NCBI GenBank assembly: GCA_001510385.1
Contig: LFFE01000009.1
Location: 23,187-87,186 of the forward strand
Length of the DNA: 64,000 bases
From: Actinobacteria bacterium casp-actino5
GTDB lineage: Bacteria > Actinomycetota > Acidimicrobiia > Acidimicrobiales > Ilumatobacteraceae
Direction: 5' to 3'
Part shown: positions 1-10,685 of the stretch, in pieces
Layout of the letters: every line of letters begins with the position of its first letter
Position numbering within the stretch: position 1 is the first letter of the stretch
Program-made: the position numbers and the translations under genes
Notes under the pieces: model-generated
Told to the model about the DNA's origin: nothing
What the model saw: only the letters and a program-made list of their open reading frames with translations
Databases searched by the model: none

Positions 1-477
1 GAACATCAGTTCTTTCGCAGTGGAGGTACCAACTCGCTCAGGCAGACGGACAGACATCCCCCAGATCGGCACAAGGCCCCACTGCCCATGAGTATCGCCG
101 AGGCGGGCAGTGTCATCGGCAATGAGGAGATCGCAGGCAAGCGCTAATTCGAGACCACCGGTATAGCAATGCCCATGCAATTTAGCGATCGTTGGCTGCG
201 GCAACTGCTCGAGAGCATCGACAGTCTCAGGCTCAAAATGTCTACTTGGCGCCTTCTCATGGCTGGCGATCGCCTCCAGGTCGTGACCGGCACAAAACGC
301 CCTCCCTGCACCAGTTAGCACCACACACTTGACGGAATCATCGTCTGCGATGTCGGTGAGGTGCTGGCGAAGTTCGATGAATACCGCCGGGTTCAGGGCG
401 TTGAGTTTGTCTGGCCGATTCAACGTCAACGTGGTGACGCCGGCATCATCTTGTCGAAGAACGAGAGGTGAACTCAT
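1..477 (-). CDS. Enoyl-CoA hydratase/isomerase family protein (partial, N-terminal part)
   Basis: The first 159 codons of a crotonase-fold protein; the C-terminal part lies beyond the left edge. Visible landmarks are the N-terminal LNRPDKLNALN strand/turn, the first oxyanion-hole segment GAGRAFCAGHDL and the second, GHCYTGGLELALACD, which keeps the first catalytic-type Glu. Where classical hydratases carry their second Glu (FGxPE), this protein reads LGDTHGQWGLVP, so the exact reaction (hydratase, isomerase or thioesterase) is open. The ATG shares an ATGA overlap with the stop of the upstream MBL hydrolase, which implies co-translation and a common acyl-thioester or degradation role. Family is secure, substrate unknown. 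Confidence 0.88.
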   Translation of the reverse strand, partial: MSSPLVLRQDDAGVTTLTLNRPDKLNALNPAVFIELRQHLTDIADDDSVKCVVLTGAGRAFCAGHDLEAIASHEKAPSRHFEPETVDALEQLPQPTIAKLHGHCYTGGLELALACDLLIADDTARLGDTHGQWGLVPIWGMSVRLPERVGTSTAKELMF

Positions 478-1355
478 GAGGGTCTCCTGGGTTGTAGGTG
501 AGGGCTGAACGTCACAACACCATCTGGGCTACGTCGTAATCGACCTGCCGTTGGTGGAGGAAAGTGAGTGCCAAGAACCAATGTGTCGCCATCAGCGACA
601 TCATCGATCACGCGTCGACGGGTCAACACTGCCTGTTCGCTATCTGCATCAAATCTGTCAGCGGTGATATCGGGCCGGAGAAATTGAATTGGGGTATGCA
701 CGATGTCGCCGGTGATCAACGCTCGGCTTCCATTCGAAGAAATTGCTACCGAGACGTGACCCGGCGAATGACCCGGAGTAGCGACGAGCGAGACACTGTC
801 CGATACCCGGTGGTTGGAATCAACCGCACGCAGACATCCCGCTGCGACCAATGGGTCGACCGATACACCCGCTATTCCAGAATGATCGTGCTCAGCAAAG
901 TTCTCTAGTTCGTCCTCACTCACCAGATACGACGCATTTGGAAACGTGGGAACGAGTCCACCCGTAAAAGGATCTCGAATGGTGTTCCAACCGACGTGAT
1001 CGAAATGCAGGTGGGTACACACCACCACATCGACAGCCTCAAGACCTCCCTCTATTGCATCGGCAAGCTGTCCTATGTGGTGCGGATCCTGGGGCAACGG
1101 TCGATCACCATGCGCGCCTACACAGGTATCGACAACCATCGTCGTCGACCCCTCAATAATCACAAACGAATGGATCGATAACAGCATGCGACCATCATCG
1201 GCTACGAAAGGATCAACCCATGGACGATGCTCATCAACAACTTCTGGCGTGAGGCCGCTACAGAGAGAGCCGTGCGGGACCGCAGTAACCCGTGCTTCAA
1301 CACGACGGATAATGACGTCGCCAACCCGCCATTCGAGGTGCTGGGCTTCCCCCAT
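474..1355 (-). CDS. MBL-fold metallo-hydrolase
   Basis: A 293-residue metallo-beta-lactamase-fold hydrolase. The zinc motif THLHFDHVGW (HxHxDH) is followed by the later metal ligands in TPGHSPGHVS and TGDIVH, the arrangement of lactonase/glyoxalase II-like enzymes. I place the start at the ATG at 1355 because AGGG lies 8 bases upstream; an ATG at 1361 and a longer in-frame extension to 1415 exist but have no usable ribosome site. The stop overlaps the start of the crotonase gene (ATGA), so the two probably form one unit. Broadly similar to AttM/AHL-lactonase relatives, but the substrate cannot be read from sequence. Confidence 0.85.
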   Translation of the reverse strand: MGEAQHLEWRVGDVIIRRVEARVTAVPHGSLCSGLTPEVVDEHRPWVDPFVADDGRMLLSIHSFVIIEGSTTMVVDTCVGAHGDRPLPQDPHHIGQLADAIEGGLEAVDVVVCTHLHFDHVGWNTIRDPFTGGLVPTFPNASYLVSEDELENFAEHDHSGIAGVSVDPLVAAGCLRAVDSNHRVSDSVSLVATPGHSPGHVSVAISSNGSRALITGDIVHTPIQFLRPDITADRFDADSEQAVLTRRRVIDDVADGDTLVLGTHFPPPTAGRLRRSPDGVVTFSPHLQPRRPS

Positions 1356-1497
1356 GAGCATCACCCTACGACGATGGTGCGTGATGCTACGAACTGCTGG
1401 ATAACCCGAACGCAAATCGACGATGCAACGTCAACTATCCACCGAATCCTCCGTCACATCTAGACTTCGTAGCGCCACGTATTTCTGTTAATGACCC

Positions 1498-1519
1498 GCT
1501 CAAGCACCGGTGCTTGAGC
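1498..1519. promoter_or_regulatory. 22-bp perfect palindrome, candidate operator
   Basis: Half-site GCTCAAGCACC is followed immediately by its exact reverse complement, with no spacer. It sits in the 186-base gap between the divergent MBL hydrolase and aminopeptidase genes, 22 bases before the aminopeptidase ATG and just upstream of an AAGGA at 1525-1529. Symmetry and location suit a dimeric repressor site overlapping the promoter or 5' leader; an RNA hairpin controlling translation is the alternative. No T-run follows, so a terminator is unlikely. Confidence 0.45.
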
Positions 1520-1541
1520 CCGTTAAGGACGTGCCGAACTC

Positions 1542-2807
1542 ATGACATCAACTCCCCACAACTTCACCATCGAGAGTTGTATCGACTTGCTCGATGCATC
1601 ACCGTCCCCTTTTCACGCCGTCGCAGAGTTCGGTCAACGGCTTCTTGACGCTGGAGCAACAGAGTTATCGCTCGGCGACGAATGGAATTCAACTTCGGTT
1701 GACGGCTTTCGCTTCATCCGCCGCGACGGAGCACTCATTGCTTGGAAAACCCCATCGACATCACAGGCGGCGCCTGACATGTTGCTTGTCGGCGCGCACA
1801 CAGATTCTCCATGCTTCAAACTCAAACCCAGCCCTGACATCTACCAACACGGATGGAACCAACTTTCAGTTGAGGTGTACGGCGGAATCCTCAACAACTC
1901 GTGGCTTGACCGAGACTTGGGACTCGCCGGCAGAGTCGTGAGCGCTTCAGGAGAAACAGCGCTTATTCGGACAGACGCGATTGCGCGAATTCCCCAACTC
2001 GCCATCCATCTTGATCGCGGCGTCAATGACGGGCTGCGTCTCGACCCACAGACACACCTCACACCAATTTGGGGCCTCAACGAGCCGTCTCGATCGGTAG
2101 TGGAGCACCTGCAAGACATTTCAGGTCTTGACTCTGTTGCGTGGTGGGACATTTCTCTGTTTGACACGCAACCCGCTGCTCGGCTCGGAGCGAACCGCGA
2201 ACTTTTGGCATCGGGACGTCTCGACAATTTAGTCTCGTGCTGGGCAGCGGTGACAGCGCTGTGTGCAACCTCACCCAGCGAGCAACTGCAGGTCATTGTG
2301 CTCAATGATCATGAAGAGGTCGGGTCAGCCAGTGCGACCGGAGCAGGTGGCCCGACCCTTGAGCAGGTACTCACCCGAATCGTTGCTGCTCGGGGCGGGA
2401 CGAACGCAGATCTTGCGAGAGCACTCAGTCAATCAATGTGCATCTCTGCTGATAATGCTCACGCCCTCCACCCGAACTACCCGGATCGCCACGATCACAG
2501 CCACGCTCCAGTGGTGAATAAGGGCCCAGCAATCAAGGTGAATGTGAATCAGCGTTATGCCACCTCGTCGATTTCGGCGCAGCGATACGCAGCACTCTGC
2601 GAGGCAGCCGGACTTCAGACCCAGGTGTTCTCATCACGGAACAACATTCCATGCGGCTCAACCATTGGTCCGATTACTGCAACACGACTTGGCATTGACA
2701 CGATCGACGTCGGAGTTCCACAGCTGTCGATGCACTCTGCCCGCGAACTCTGCGGGGTTGACGATCCCATCACGCTCGCTCAGTCATTTATTGCGTGTTG
2801 GTCCTGA
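1542..2807 (+). CDS. apeB: M18 family metallo-aminopeptidase
   Basis: A 421-residue cytosolic zinc aminopeptidase of the M18 (aspartyl aminopeptidase) family, of usual length. Landmarks: N-terminal helix with SPSPFHAVAE, the first metal His in VGAHTDSP (about residue 86), the bridging Asp region SWLDRDLG, catalytic/metal glutamates in NDHEEVGS, and the late motif DNAHALHPNYPDRHD, ending with the C-terminal HSARELCG segment that holds the last metal His. It removes N-terminal, often acidic, residues from peptides. No signal peptide. It stands alone on the plus strand behind a perfect palindrome, and its last 28 bases overlap the end of the convergent plsC. Confidence 0.93.
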   Translation: MTSTPHNFTIESCIDLLDASPSPFHAVAEFGQRLLDAGATELSLGDEWNSTSVDGFRFIRRDGALIAWKTPSTSQAAPDMLLVGAHTDSPCFKLKPSPDIYQHGWNQLSVEVYGGILNNSWLDRDLGLAGRVVSASGETALIRTDAIARIPQLAIHLDRGVNDGLRLDPQTHLTPIWGLNEPSRSVVEHLQDISGLDSVAWWDISLFDTQPAARLGANRELLASGRLDNLVSCWAAVTALCATSPSEQLQVIVLNDHEEVGSASATGAGGPTLEQVLTRIVAARGGTNADLARALSQSMCISADNAHALHPNYPDRHDHSHAPVVNKGPAIKVNVNQRYATSSISAQRYAALCEAAGLQTQVFSSRNNIPCGSTIGPITATRLGIDTIDVGVPQLSMHSARELCGVDDPITLAQSFIACWS

Positions 2808-3508
2808 GCCACCTCTCGCCCATAGGACCAACCCACTCCAACCATCGACATGTCGAATAGCCGCTGGAGTTCGGCGTGCAACCTGTCGCTCTGCTCAGAA
2901 ATCGCACTCCGAGGAATTCGTCCGCCTGCCGCATCTGGAATATTTGGATAGATCGCTTCACCGATCACCACCCGCACTTTTCGCGGATAGATCCACTTCG
3001 CCGACTTTGGCATCACGCGTTCAGAGCCACCAATTCCAACCGGGATGATAGGGACACCGGCTTTCAACGCGATGTAGACCGCCCCGCCAAACATCGGCTG
3101 CACAACGGGACCGGATTTTCGTTCACCCTCAGGGAACAACACCAATGGTTCACCCGCCTCAAGCACAGTGATCGCTCGCTTCATTGCCTCGCGATCGGCT
3201 GACCCTCTGGTCACCGGAATTGCTCCCAGAGATGACAACACCCAGCCAAACCACTTCGATTCCCACATCGAGTCTTTTCCAAGAAACCGAAGACGTCGCG
3301 TGGTAACACAACCTGCAATTGGAGTGTCGATGTACGACCGGTGGACTGGCGCAAGCACATACGGCCCAGACACAGGCAGGTTCTCGCGACCAACAATCGA
3401 CATTCGGGTGTACAAGCGTGTGCCACCTGAGACAATAAAACGCCCAAACCGGTAAAAGATTTTTGACGGCAAGGTCTGCCCCACCACAAATGTTTGATGC
3501 TGAGTCAT
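2780..3508 (-). CDS. plsC: 1-acyl-sn-glycerol-3-phosphate acyltransferase family (PlsC)
   Basis: A 242-residue membrane-associated acyltransferase making phosphatidate, or acylating a related lipid. It has the HX4D catalytic motif (HRSYID), the block GAIPVTRG, the substrate-binding FPEGERKSG (EGxR variant of FPEGTR) and the PIIPVGIGG block, in the right order. It follows cmk with only 4 bases between, and its 3' end overlaps the convergent aminopeptidase gene by 28 bases. In Actinobacteria a PlsC-like protein downstream of cmk is a recurring arrangement. Which lipid it acylates is not decidable here. Confidence 0.9.
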   Translation of the reverse strand: MTQHQTFVVGQTLPSKIFYRFGRFIVSGGTRLYTRMSIVGRENLPVSGPYVLAPVHRSYIDTPIAGCVTTRRLRFLGKDSMWESKWFGWVLSSLGAIPVTRGSADREAMKRAITVLEAGEPLVLFPEGERKSGPVVQPMFGGAVYIALKAGVPIIPVGIGGSERVMPKSAKWIYPRKVRVVIGEAIYPNIPDAAGGRIPRSAISEQSDRLHAELQRLFDMSMVGVGWSYGREVAQDQHAIND

Positions 3509-3512
3509 CCGC

Positions 3513-5617
<2,105 letters not shown>

Positions 5618-5691
5618 CTAACCCTCTCCGAGATGCTGCCAACGCGACACCGTGCATTTCCTGCAAGCGAATCCGTCTAGTGTCAAGACCC

Positions 5692-6399
5692 ATGGCTGAC
5701 ACCATCGACACAACTCCGGTCATGTGCGTCCACGGATGGGGAGGCTCATTCACGACCACATGGGAACGAAACGGGTTCACCGCTCTACTTGCTGACGCTG
5801 GGCGTCCGGTTATTGGCGTTGACCTACTCGGACACGGCAACGCCCCAAAACCGCATGAAACCGAGGCTTACGCAGACCTCACCACCAGAGTTGTCGAAGC
5901 ATTACCCGAAGATGGAACACCGATCGATGCTGTCGGGTTCTCGATGGGGGCCCTCACGCTACTGCGAACCGCCACTGAGCATCCCGGAGCATTCCGCCGA
6001 CTCGTACTTTCAGGAATCGGTAAAAACGTGTTTGAGCGAGACGACGAACGCACCGCGAAAATTGTTGCTGCAGTTGATGGTGACGGCGACCCTGAGGACA
6101 ACGTCTCTCGCCTCTTCGCTCAATACGCCGGTCAATCAGGAAATGATTCAGCAGCCCTATCGGCGGTGTTGAAGCAGCCTCAGCGAATTCGTCTGTCAAC
6201 CGACGTGCTGTCGACCGTCACATGCGAAACGCTTGTCATTGTCGGTGACAAAGATTTTGTGTACCCCGCAGATCAACTTGTCGAATCCCTTCCGAATGCT
6301 GTTGGCAAAGTGCTCAAGAATGTTGACCACTTTGCCACCCCAGAGTCCTTCGATTTTGTTGACGCCGTGCTTGAGTTTCTCGACGCCATCCCAACGTGA
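5692..6399 (+). CDS. Alpha/beta hydrolase
   Basis: A 235-residue alpha/beta-hydrolase. HGWGGSFTTTW supplies the oxyanion turn after the first strand, GFSMGA the Ser nucleophile elbow, VIVGDKDFVYP the acid, and NVDHFATPE the catalytic His. No signal peptide. I use the ATG at 5692 (MADTIDTTP); an open extension to 5569 would run into guaB1 and lacks hydrolase character. The stop TGA overlaps the GTG of the Sua5 gene (GTGA), so both are translated together; a functional link to tRNA modification is not obvious. Substrate unknown. Confidence 0.85.
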   Translation: MADTIDTTPVMCVHGWGGSFTTTWERNGFTALLADAGRPVIGVDLLGHGNAPKPHETEAYADLTTRVVEALPEDGTPIDAVGFSMGALTLLRTATEHPGAFRRLVLSGIGKNVFERDDERTAKIVAAVDGDGDPEDNVSRLFAQYAGQSGNDSAALSAVLKQPQRIRLSTDVLSTVTCETLVIVGDKDFVYPADQLVESLPNAVGKVLKNVDHFATPESFDFVDAVLEFLDAIPT

Positions 6400-7346
6400 G
6401 CGAACATCCAATTGAGCTCTCGTCCGACCCATCTCGAGCGGTCGAGGTGCTTCGCAATGGAGGCCTTGTAGCTATCCCGACCGAGACGGTTTATGGTCTC
6501 GCTGGCGATGTCGAACACCCAGAAGCGATCGAACGAATCTTCACGACAAAAAACCGGCCTCCCGGCCACCCCCTCATCATTCATGTTTCAGACCTCAGCG
6601 TCGCCGAGCAATGGGCAGATCTCAGTTCACCTATTGCCCAGGAGCTTGCACATGCATGCTGGCCTGGGCCGCTTACACTGCTAGCGCCTCGCAGCTCACG
6701 CGTGCCAGACATTGTCACCGGCGGCCGACCAACAGTTGGAATACGTGTTCCGGCCCACTCTCTCACCCAAGCCCTCCTCGAGGAACATGGCGGAGCGATC
6801 GCGGCTCCATCAGCGAATCGATTCGGTCGAATCAGCCCGACAACAGCGCAACATGTCATTGATGACATCGCCCACTTTCTCCGACCTGAAGACGACCTCA
6901 TTCTCGATGGAGGGCCCTGTGGAGTTGGCGTAGAGAGCACCATCATCGACATCACCACAACCCCGCCACAACTCCTGCGGCCAGGAGGAATACTCACAGA
7001 AGACATCAACCGCCTCATCGGCGATGTCAACGCGTCATCGGGCCCCTCTCGCGCTGCAGGAATGATGGCATCCCATTACGCTCCCCTCACCAAAATAATG
7101 CTGATCGAGCAAGGAGACCCGTTGCCCGATGGTGATTTTGATGGCATCTGCCTCATCGATCGAACCAACGACCTCGCAGACGCCGCCCGCAACCTCTATG
7201 CCGATCTTCGAACCGCCGATGCCTCCGGCGTCAATCTCATTGTTGCAGTCATGCCGCCCGCCGTTGGCCTCGGACATGCTCTCCGCGATCGGCTCACCAA
7301 GGCCGCTGCTGATCAGCATCCAGGTTCTGCCAATCGAGACGGTTGA
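6396..7346 (+). CDS. sua5: L-threonylcarbamoyladenylate synthase (Sua5/YwlC type)
   Basis: Makes threonylcarbamoyl-AMP from Thr, bicarbonate and ATP, the first step of tRNA t6A37 formation. The YrdC fold occupies about residues 10-195, with IPTETVYGLAGD, the KxRP nucleotide motif in KNRPPGHPL, WPGPLTL and PSANRFGRISPT. A roughly 110-residue C-terminal Sua5 domain follows, so this is the long Sua5 form (316 aa) and not the short TsaC. It starts with GTG overlapping the hydrolase stop. Its last 53 bases overlap the convergent J-domain gene. Confidence 0.95.
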   Translation: MSEHPIELSSDPSRAVEVLRNGGLVAIPTETVYGLAGDVEHPEAIERIFTTKNRPPGHPLIIHVSDLSVAEQWADLSSPIAQELAHACWPGPLTLLAPRSSRVPDIVTGGRPTVGIRVPAHSLTQALLEEHGGAIAAPSANRFGRISPTTAQHVIDDIAHFLRPEDDLILDGGPCGVGVESTIIDITTTPPQLLRPGGILTEDINRLIGDVNASSGPSRAAGMMASHYAPLTKIMLIEQGDPLPDGDFDGICLIDRTNDLADAARNLYADLRTADASGVNLIVAVMPPAVGLGHALRDRLTKAAADQHPGSANRDG

Positions 7347-7860
7347 GTTGGTCGATCCAGAGATCTCGAATAACTGCAACATCATCCGCTGAGCCACCTT
7401 CGCGCATGATCGACACCGTCACGGTCGTCGCCCCTGCATCAGGAACAAGTTCAAGCCGACACCAGCCTTTGAAGGGCACAGCAAGCCGAACCTCTAACAG
7501 ATAGGGCGGATCCTCGTCAATCAAGTCCCCAATCCAAGTTGAAACAATGCGAAGCGCTTCGCATGCTTCAACTGGCAGAACATCAATCGTAAATGACGGA
7601 TGATCTCGTTGGACTCGCTGTGAGGTCGGTACCGAGCGTTGTCGAGTTGGCAGCGGTTCAGATCGCCTCGCAATGTACCCCAGCGCGATATCGCCAGACC
7701 GATTGACCTCGGCCATTGAGACCGCACTGCCACCTTCACGATCTGGATGTAATTCTCGGGCGAGCCGACGACGAGCGGCGAACACATCATCTTTGGTCGC
7801 AGAGACCGACGACAAGCCCAGCAATGCAAAGGCATCCTCAACGCTGCGATCCCTTGCCAT
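7294..7860 (-). CDS. Small J-domain protein, C-terminal region of unknown function
   Basis: A 188-residue soluble protein. Residues 8-50 form a short J domain: FALLGLSSVSATKDDVFAARR, then the DnaK-stimulating HPD in ELHPDREGG. Glycine-rich and zinc-finger regions are missing. The remaining 120 residues (including FTIDVLPVEACEAL and PFKGWCRLELVPD) match no family I can name; the W/C-containing beta-rich look suggests a compact domain. The start at 7860 lies 2 bases after the ctaA stop, so it is probably translated from the ctaA message. It is likely an Hsp70 co-chaperone for a particular client; a heme or oxidase client is only inference from position. Confidence 0.75.
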   Translation of the reverse strand: MARDRSVEDAFALLGLSSVSATKDDVFAARRRLARELHPDREGGSAVSMAEVNRSGDIALGYIARRSEPLPTRQRSVPTSQRVQRDHPSFTIDVLPVEACEALRIVSTWIGDLIDEDPPYLLEVRLAVPFKGWCRLELVPDAGATTVTVSIMREGGSADDVAVIRDLWIDQLNRLDWQNLDADQQRPW

Positions 7861-7862
7861 GA

Positions 7863-8744
7863 CTATGGCACCAATTTGGCTGTCGGACGTGATGTGTCGA
7901 GAAGTAGTTGGGTGGTCACGACGTAGAGCACTGATGCTCCGGCGACGTGCGCAAGAACGAGTAGTTCCGGGACCCCGGTGAAGTACTGCACGTAACCAAC
8001 TACGGCTTGCATTACGGCGAGAGTAAGCCACCTAGAAAGTCCCGCTTGCACACGACGTCGATCGTCGAGAGACCCCCGTATCACCACTACCAAAGCGAGA
8101 GCGACAAGCAGTGACATCACCACACTCGCACCGTGAATCCTTGCGATCCACGGGATATCAACGTTCAACCGAACAGCGTTCTCGTCACCCGCATGAGGCC
8201 CCGCTCCAGTCACCACCGTTCCCGTGACCACCGCCACCGTGACTCCTACAGCAAGTACCTGAATCAAGCGTGTGGCTCGCGTCGAGGTCACCCGCTCACG
8301 TGGAACCCCATCGGGCTCAGCTGATCGCCGCACCAGAGTTGCCGCAGCCGCAATCAGGGCCATCGACAACAACAGATGTCCCTGCACGGCATACGGGTGC
8401 AGATCTACCCACACGGTGATTGCGCCGAGAAATGCATTTGCAAACACCCCAAGCACGAGCGACCACGACCACCACACAAGATCACGACGTCGCGGTGTAC
8501 GCAAGTAAGAGCCCATCACCGCGAGAGCAACGGCTATCACGACGACGCCAGTTAACAGCCGATTCACCTGCTCGATCGCCGCATGAGTCGAGGAAACGTC
8601 AATAAGTTTCTCGCTATTGCAGTTCGGCCAGTCATCGCAACCGAGCCCGCTATTCGTCAGCCGTACAGCCGCCCCCGTCACGATGATGCCGATCAACGCC
8701 ACCAACGCGAAATACGTCGAACGCTGATACGTAGCGGGCGTCAT
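7863..8744 (-). CDS. ctaA: Heme A synthase (COX15/CtaA)
   Basis: An integral membrane oxygenase (293 aa, about 8 helices) that converts heme O to heme A for aa3-type cytochrome oxidase. The signature GAAVRLTNSGLGCDDWPNC with its Cys pair, and conserved histidines in THAAIEQVNR, VQGHLLLSM, RIHGASVV and LAHVAGASV on successive helices, identify it. GAGGT ends 7 bases before the ATG at 8744, so I prefer that over the upstream ATG at 8774. Adjacent-strand neighbours are a histidine phosphatase upstream (64-94 bases away) and the J-domain protein immediately downstream. Confidence 0.93.
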   Translation of the reverse strand: MTPATYQRSTYFALVALIGIIVTGAAVRLTNSGLGCDDWPNCNSEKLIDVSSTHAAIEQVNRLLTGVVVIAVALAVMGSYLRTPRRRDLVWWSWSLVLGVFANAFLGAITVWVDLHPYAVQGHLLLSMALIAAAATLVRRSAEPDGVPRERVTSTRATRLIQVLAVGVTVAVVTGTVVTGAGPHAGDENAVRLNVDIPWIARIHGASVVMSLLVALALVVVIRGSLDDRRRVQAGLSRWLTLAVMQAVVGYVQYFTGVPELLVLAHVAGASVLYVVTTQLLLDTSRPTAKLVP

Positions 8745-8838
8745 TTGCATTACCTCGATGTTAGGGCTGACCATTGTTGGTGCGCCAAAGAAGAAACAAG
8801 AAACACCGTTTTTGCCGGTTGCGGTTCAGATCTATTTC

Positions 8839-9516
8839 TCAGCGGGTTCGCTCATCTGCATCAAGATGCTCAACATCTGACAGTTTCATCAGGCTAAATG
8901 AGTGCACATTCCCCACCTTGATTGATTCGAGCCGTGAAATCGAAGTGTGCATGAGAACAAAACGATCCCATTCCCACGGAGTCGGCGCAAGTCCCAGCAT
9001 GTGCCCAATCGAGACGGAGTTTGTTCCGGCGTGCGCGACCAGAAGGATCCGCCTTCCTGGACGATCAATCTCCCAAGTCGGCAACTCATCTTCGGCTCGT
9101 CGAACACCCCGCTCTTGAAGAAACAGTTCAACGCCAAGGTGAATACGATCGACGAACGAGCGAACTGACTCACCTTCGTTGAGGCCGTGCCAGCGATCCT
9201 CAGGTGACCGACGACGCAATTCGGCGTACGCCTGCTCGGCTTTTTCTACTGGAGTCCCTGCCCAACCAGGGTCACGAATTTCTTCAAGCCATGGTGCAAC
9301 GACTTCTTCACGGCCGAGCCGTGCGAGCAATGGCGCTGCGGTTTGCCGAGCTCTCACAAGAGGGGAGACCAAGACTTCATCAAACCTCTCGCCTTCGAGA
9401 ACATCTGCGAGGCGCTCGGCTTGTCTGTGACCGAGTGCCGTTAACGGAGGGTCAACGACGTTCAACCCGCCTCTCACCCATTCGGGTTGACCGTGACGAA
9501 CAAGGACAATCTCCAT
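8839..9516 (-). CDS. Histidine phosphatase family protein
   Basis: A 225-residue member of the phosphoglycerate mutase/phosphatase superfamily. The phospho-acceptor motif is VLVRHGQPEW near the N-terminus; SPLVRARQTAAPL gives the second Arg, and LLVAHAGTNSVSIGHML the second His. An acidic insertion near the middle and the lack of mutase-specific features favour a phosphatase, but the substrate (phosphosugar, alpha-ribazole-P or other) cannot be told. I start at the ATG at 9516; further extension would cover the divergent gene. Likely first gene of the phosphatase-ctaA-J-domain run. Confidence 0.85.
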   Translation of the reverse strand: MEIVLVRHGQPEWVRGGLNVVDPPLTALGHRQAERLADVLEGERFDEVLVSPLVRARQTAAPLLARLGREEVVAPWLEEIRDPGWAGTPVEKAEQAYAELRRRSPEDRWHGLNEGESVRSFVDRIHLGVELFLQERGVRRAEDELPTWEIDRPGRRILLVAHAGTNSVSIGHMLGLAPTPWEWDRFVLMHTSISRLESIKVGNVHSFSLMKLSDVEHLDADERTR

Positions 9517-9540
9517 CTCGTTAGACGGTACCGTAGAAGT

Positions 9541-10101
9541 GTGGATAGCCCCCAAGGCTGGTACCCAGATCCGCTGGGGCGATACGACCATCGATGGTTC
9601 AATGGGACATCTTGGACGGCTGATGTGTCATCAAATGGTGCACGTCATGTCGACCCACGAGGAAGCGACGCTCCTACTGGGCGGGGGCGACGTAAATGGC
9701 CGTGGATTGCACTTGTAATCCTGCTCGTGTTACTCGTACCGGCGATCACACTGGGTCAAGCGGTCCAACGATTTGTCTCACCCGGCGCCAACGAAGTGAC
9801 AATCAGTCGCTGTGCCGCAACCGGATCGAATATCAACCTTGCCATTGACATCACGAATCTTGAGCGCAATGTCGAGAGCTTCTCCATTTTCGTCGAGATT
9901 TTAGGTGAGCCGTTTCAGCAAGTCGTGAGGAGCACCACGCTGATAGCAACGGATGTGCGGGCAGGCCGAACCTCGCAAGTAACAGAGCAAATTCCGTCGA
10001 CCCAGCAGCAGGTCGAATGTGTCATCGTTGCCGTCGGCGGTGAACTCCCATTCGGTATCGACCTGGGGCCGATCGAACCGGTCCGATTGAAAGCCCCGTA
10101 A
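9541..10101 (+). CDS. DUF2510 domain-containing membrane protein
   Basis: A 186-residue protein with an N-terminal DUF2510 motif (GWYPDPLGRYDHRWFNGTSW, residues 5-24) facing the cytoplasm, a charged linker, one membrane segment (WPWIALVILLVLLVPAIT, about 61-78) and an extracytoplasmic beta-rich tail that looks like an Ig/DUF4352-type fold. DUF2510 is largely restricted to Actinobacteria. Start: GTG at 9541; the TTG at 9487 would overlap the divergent phosphatase start. Role unknown; membrane anchoring by tail is the clear part. Confidence 0.72.
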   Translation: MDSPQGWYPDPLGRYDHRWFNGTSWTADVSSNGARHVDPRGSDAPTGRGRRKWPWIALVILLVLLVPAITLGQAVQRFVSPGANEVTISRCAATGSNINLAIDITNLERNVESFSIFVEILGEPFQQVVRSTTLIATDVRAGRTSQVTEQIPSTQQQVECVIVAVGGELPFGIDLGPIEPVRLKAP

Positions 10102-10111
10102 CGTAGTCATC

Positions 10112-10666
10112 GTGGAGACTCCCCCTCACTCCGAAACCATCGAGCTCAACAAGCGCCCAGTCATCTCGCGGATAGTTGCCCTTGTTGGGTTTTCGGCGTT
10201 TGCCGCCTTCTGGATCTGGGCGCTCTTTTTCGCATCAAAAGAGGGGGTCAACCGCATTGAAGATCAGGCGTGGCTCGAGAAGGCGCAATCGATATGCGAA
10301 CTAGCTGCCAACGAACGAACCGCTCTCGCAAACTACACACGGCTCGACGAGGGCGGGCCCGAGCTCATATTGCAACGGGCTGACATTGTTGATGAAGCAA
10401 CCGATTCGCTTGAGCGAATGGTCAACTCTCTTGAAGCCTTGCCGCTCATCGGCGAAAAGGGAAGAGCAATCGTCCCGCTATGGATTGACGAGTATCGCAC
10501 CTATCTCAATGACCGTCGCACCTACACAACACAGTTACGTGCCTCTGGTGAGAACCTTCCGTTCTACGAAACAGCAAACAAAATTCCTATCTCAGAGCGA
10601 CTTGCGACATTCGCCGCCGACAATGAGATGCCGGCTTGTAAGCCACCCCTCGATCTCGACATCTAG
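10112..10666 (+). CDS. Hypothetical membrane-anchored protein
   Basis: A 184-residue protein that begins with GTG 10 bases after the DUF2510 gene. One membrane helix sits at about residues 20-42 (ISRIVALVGFSAFAAFWIWA), with a short cytoplasmic tail and a helical extracytoplasmic part rich in Glu, Arg and Leu that could form a coiled bundle, with two Cys (about residues 62 and 175) able to pair. No family recognised. It is probably co-transcribed with its DUF2510 neighbour, suggesting a shared envelope role. Confidence 0.68.
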   Translation: METPPHSETIELNKRPVISRIVALVGFSAFAAFWIWALFFASKEGVNRIEDQAWLEKAQSICELAANERTALANYTRLDEGGPELILQRADIVDEATDSLERMVNSLEALPLIGEKGRAIVPLWIDEYRTYLNDRRTYTTQLRASGENLPFYETANKIPISERLATFAADNEMPACKPPLDLDI

Positions 10667-10685
10667 CGAATATCTCTGAGTTAGA

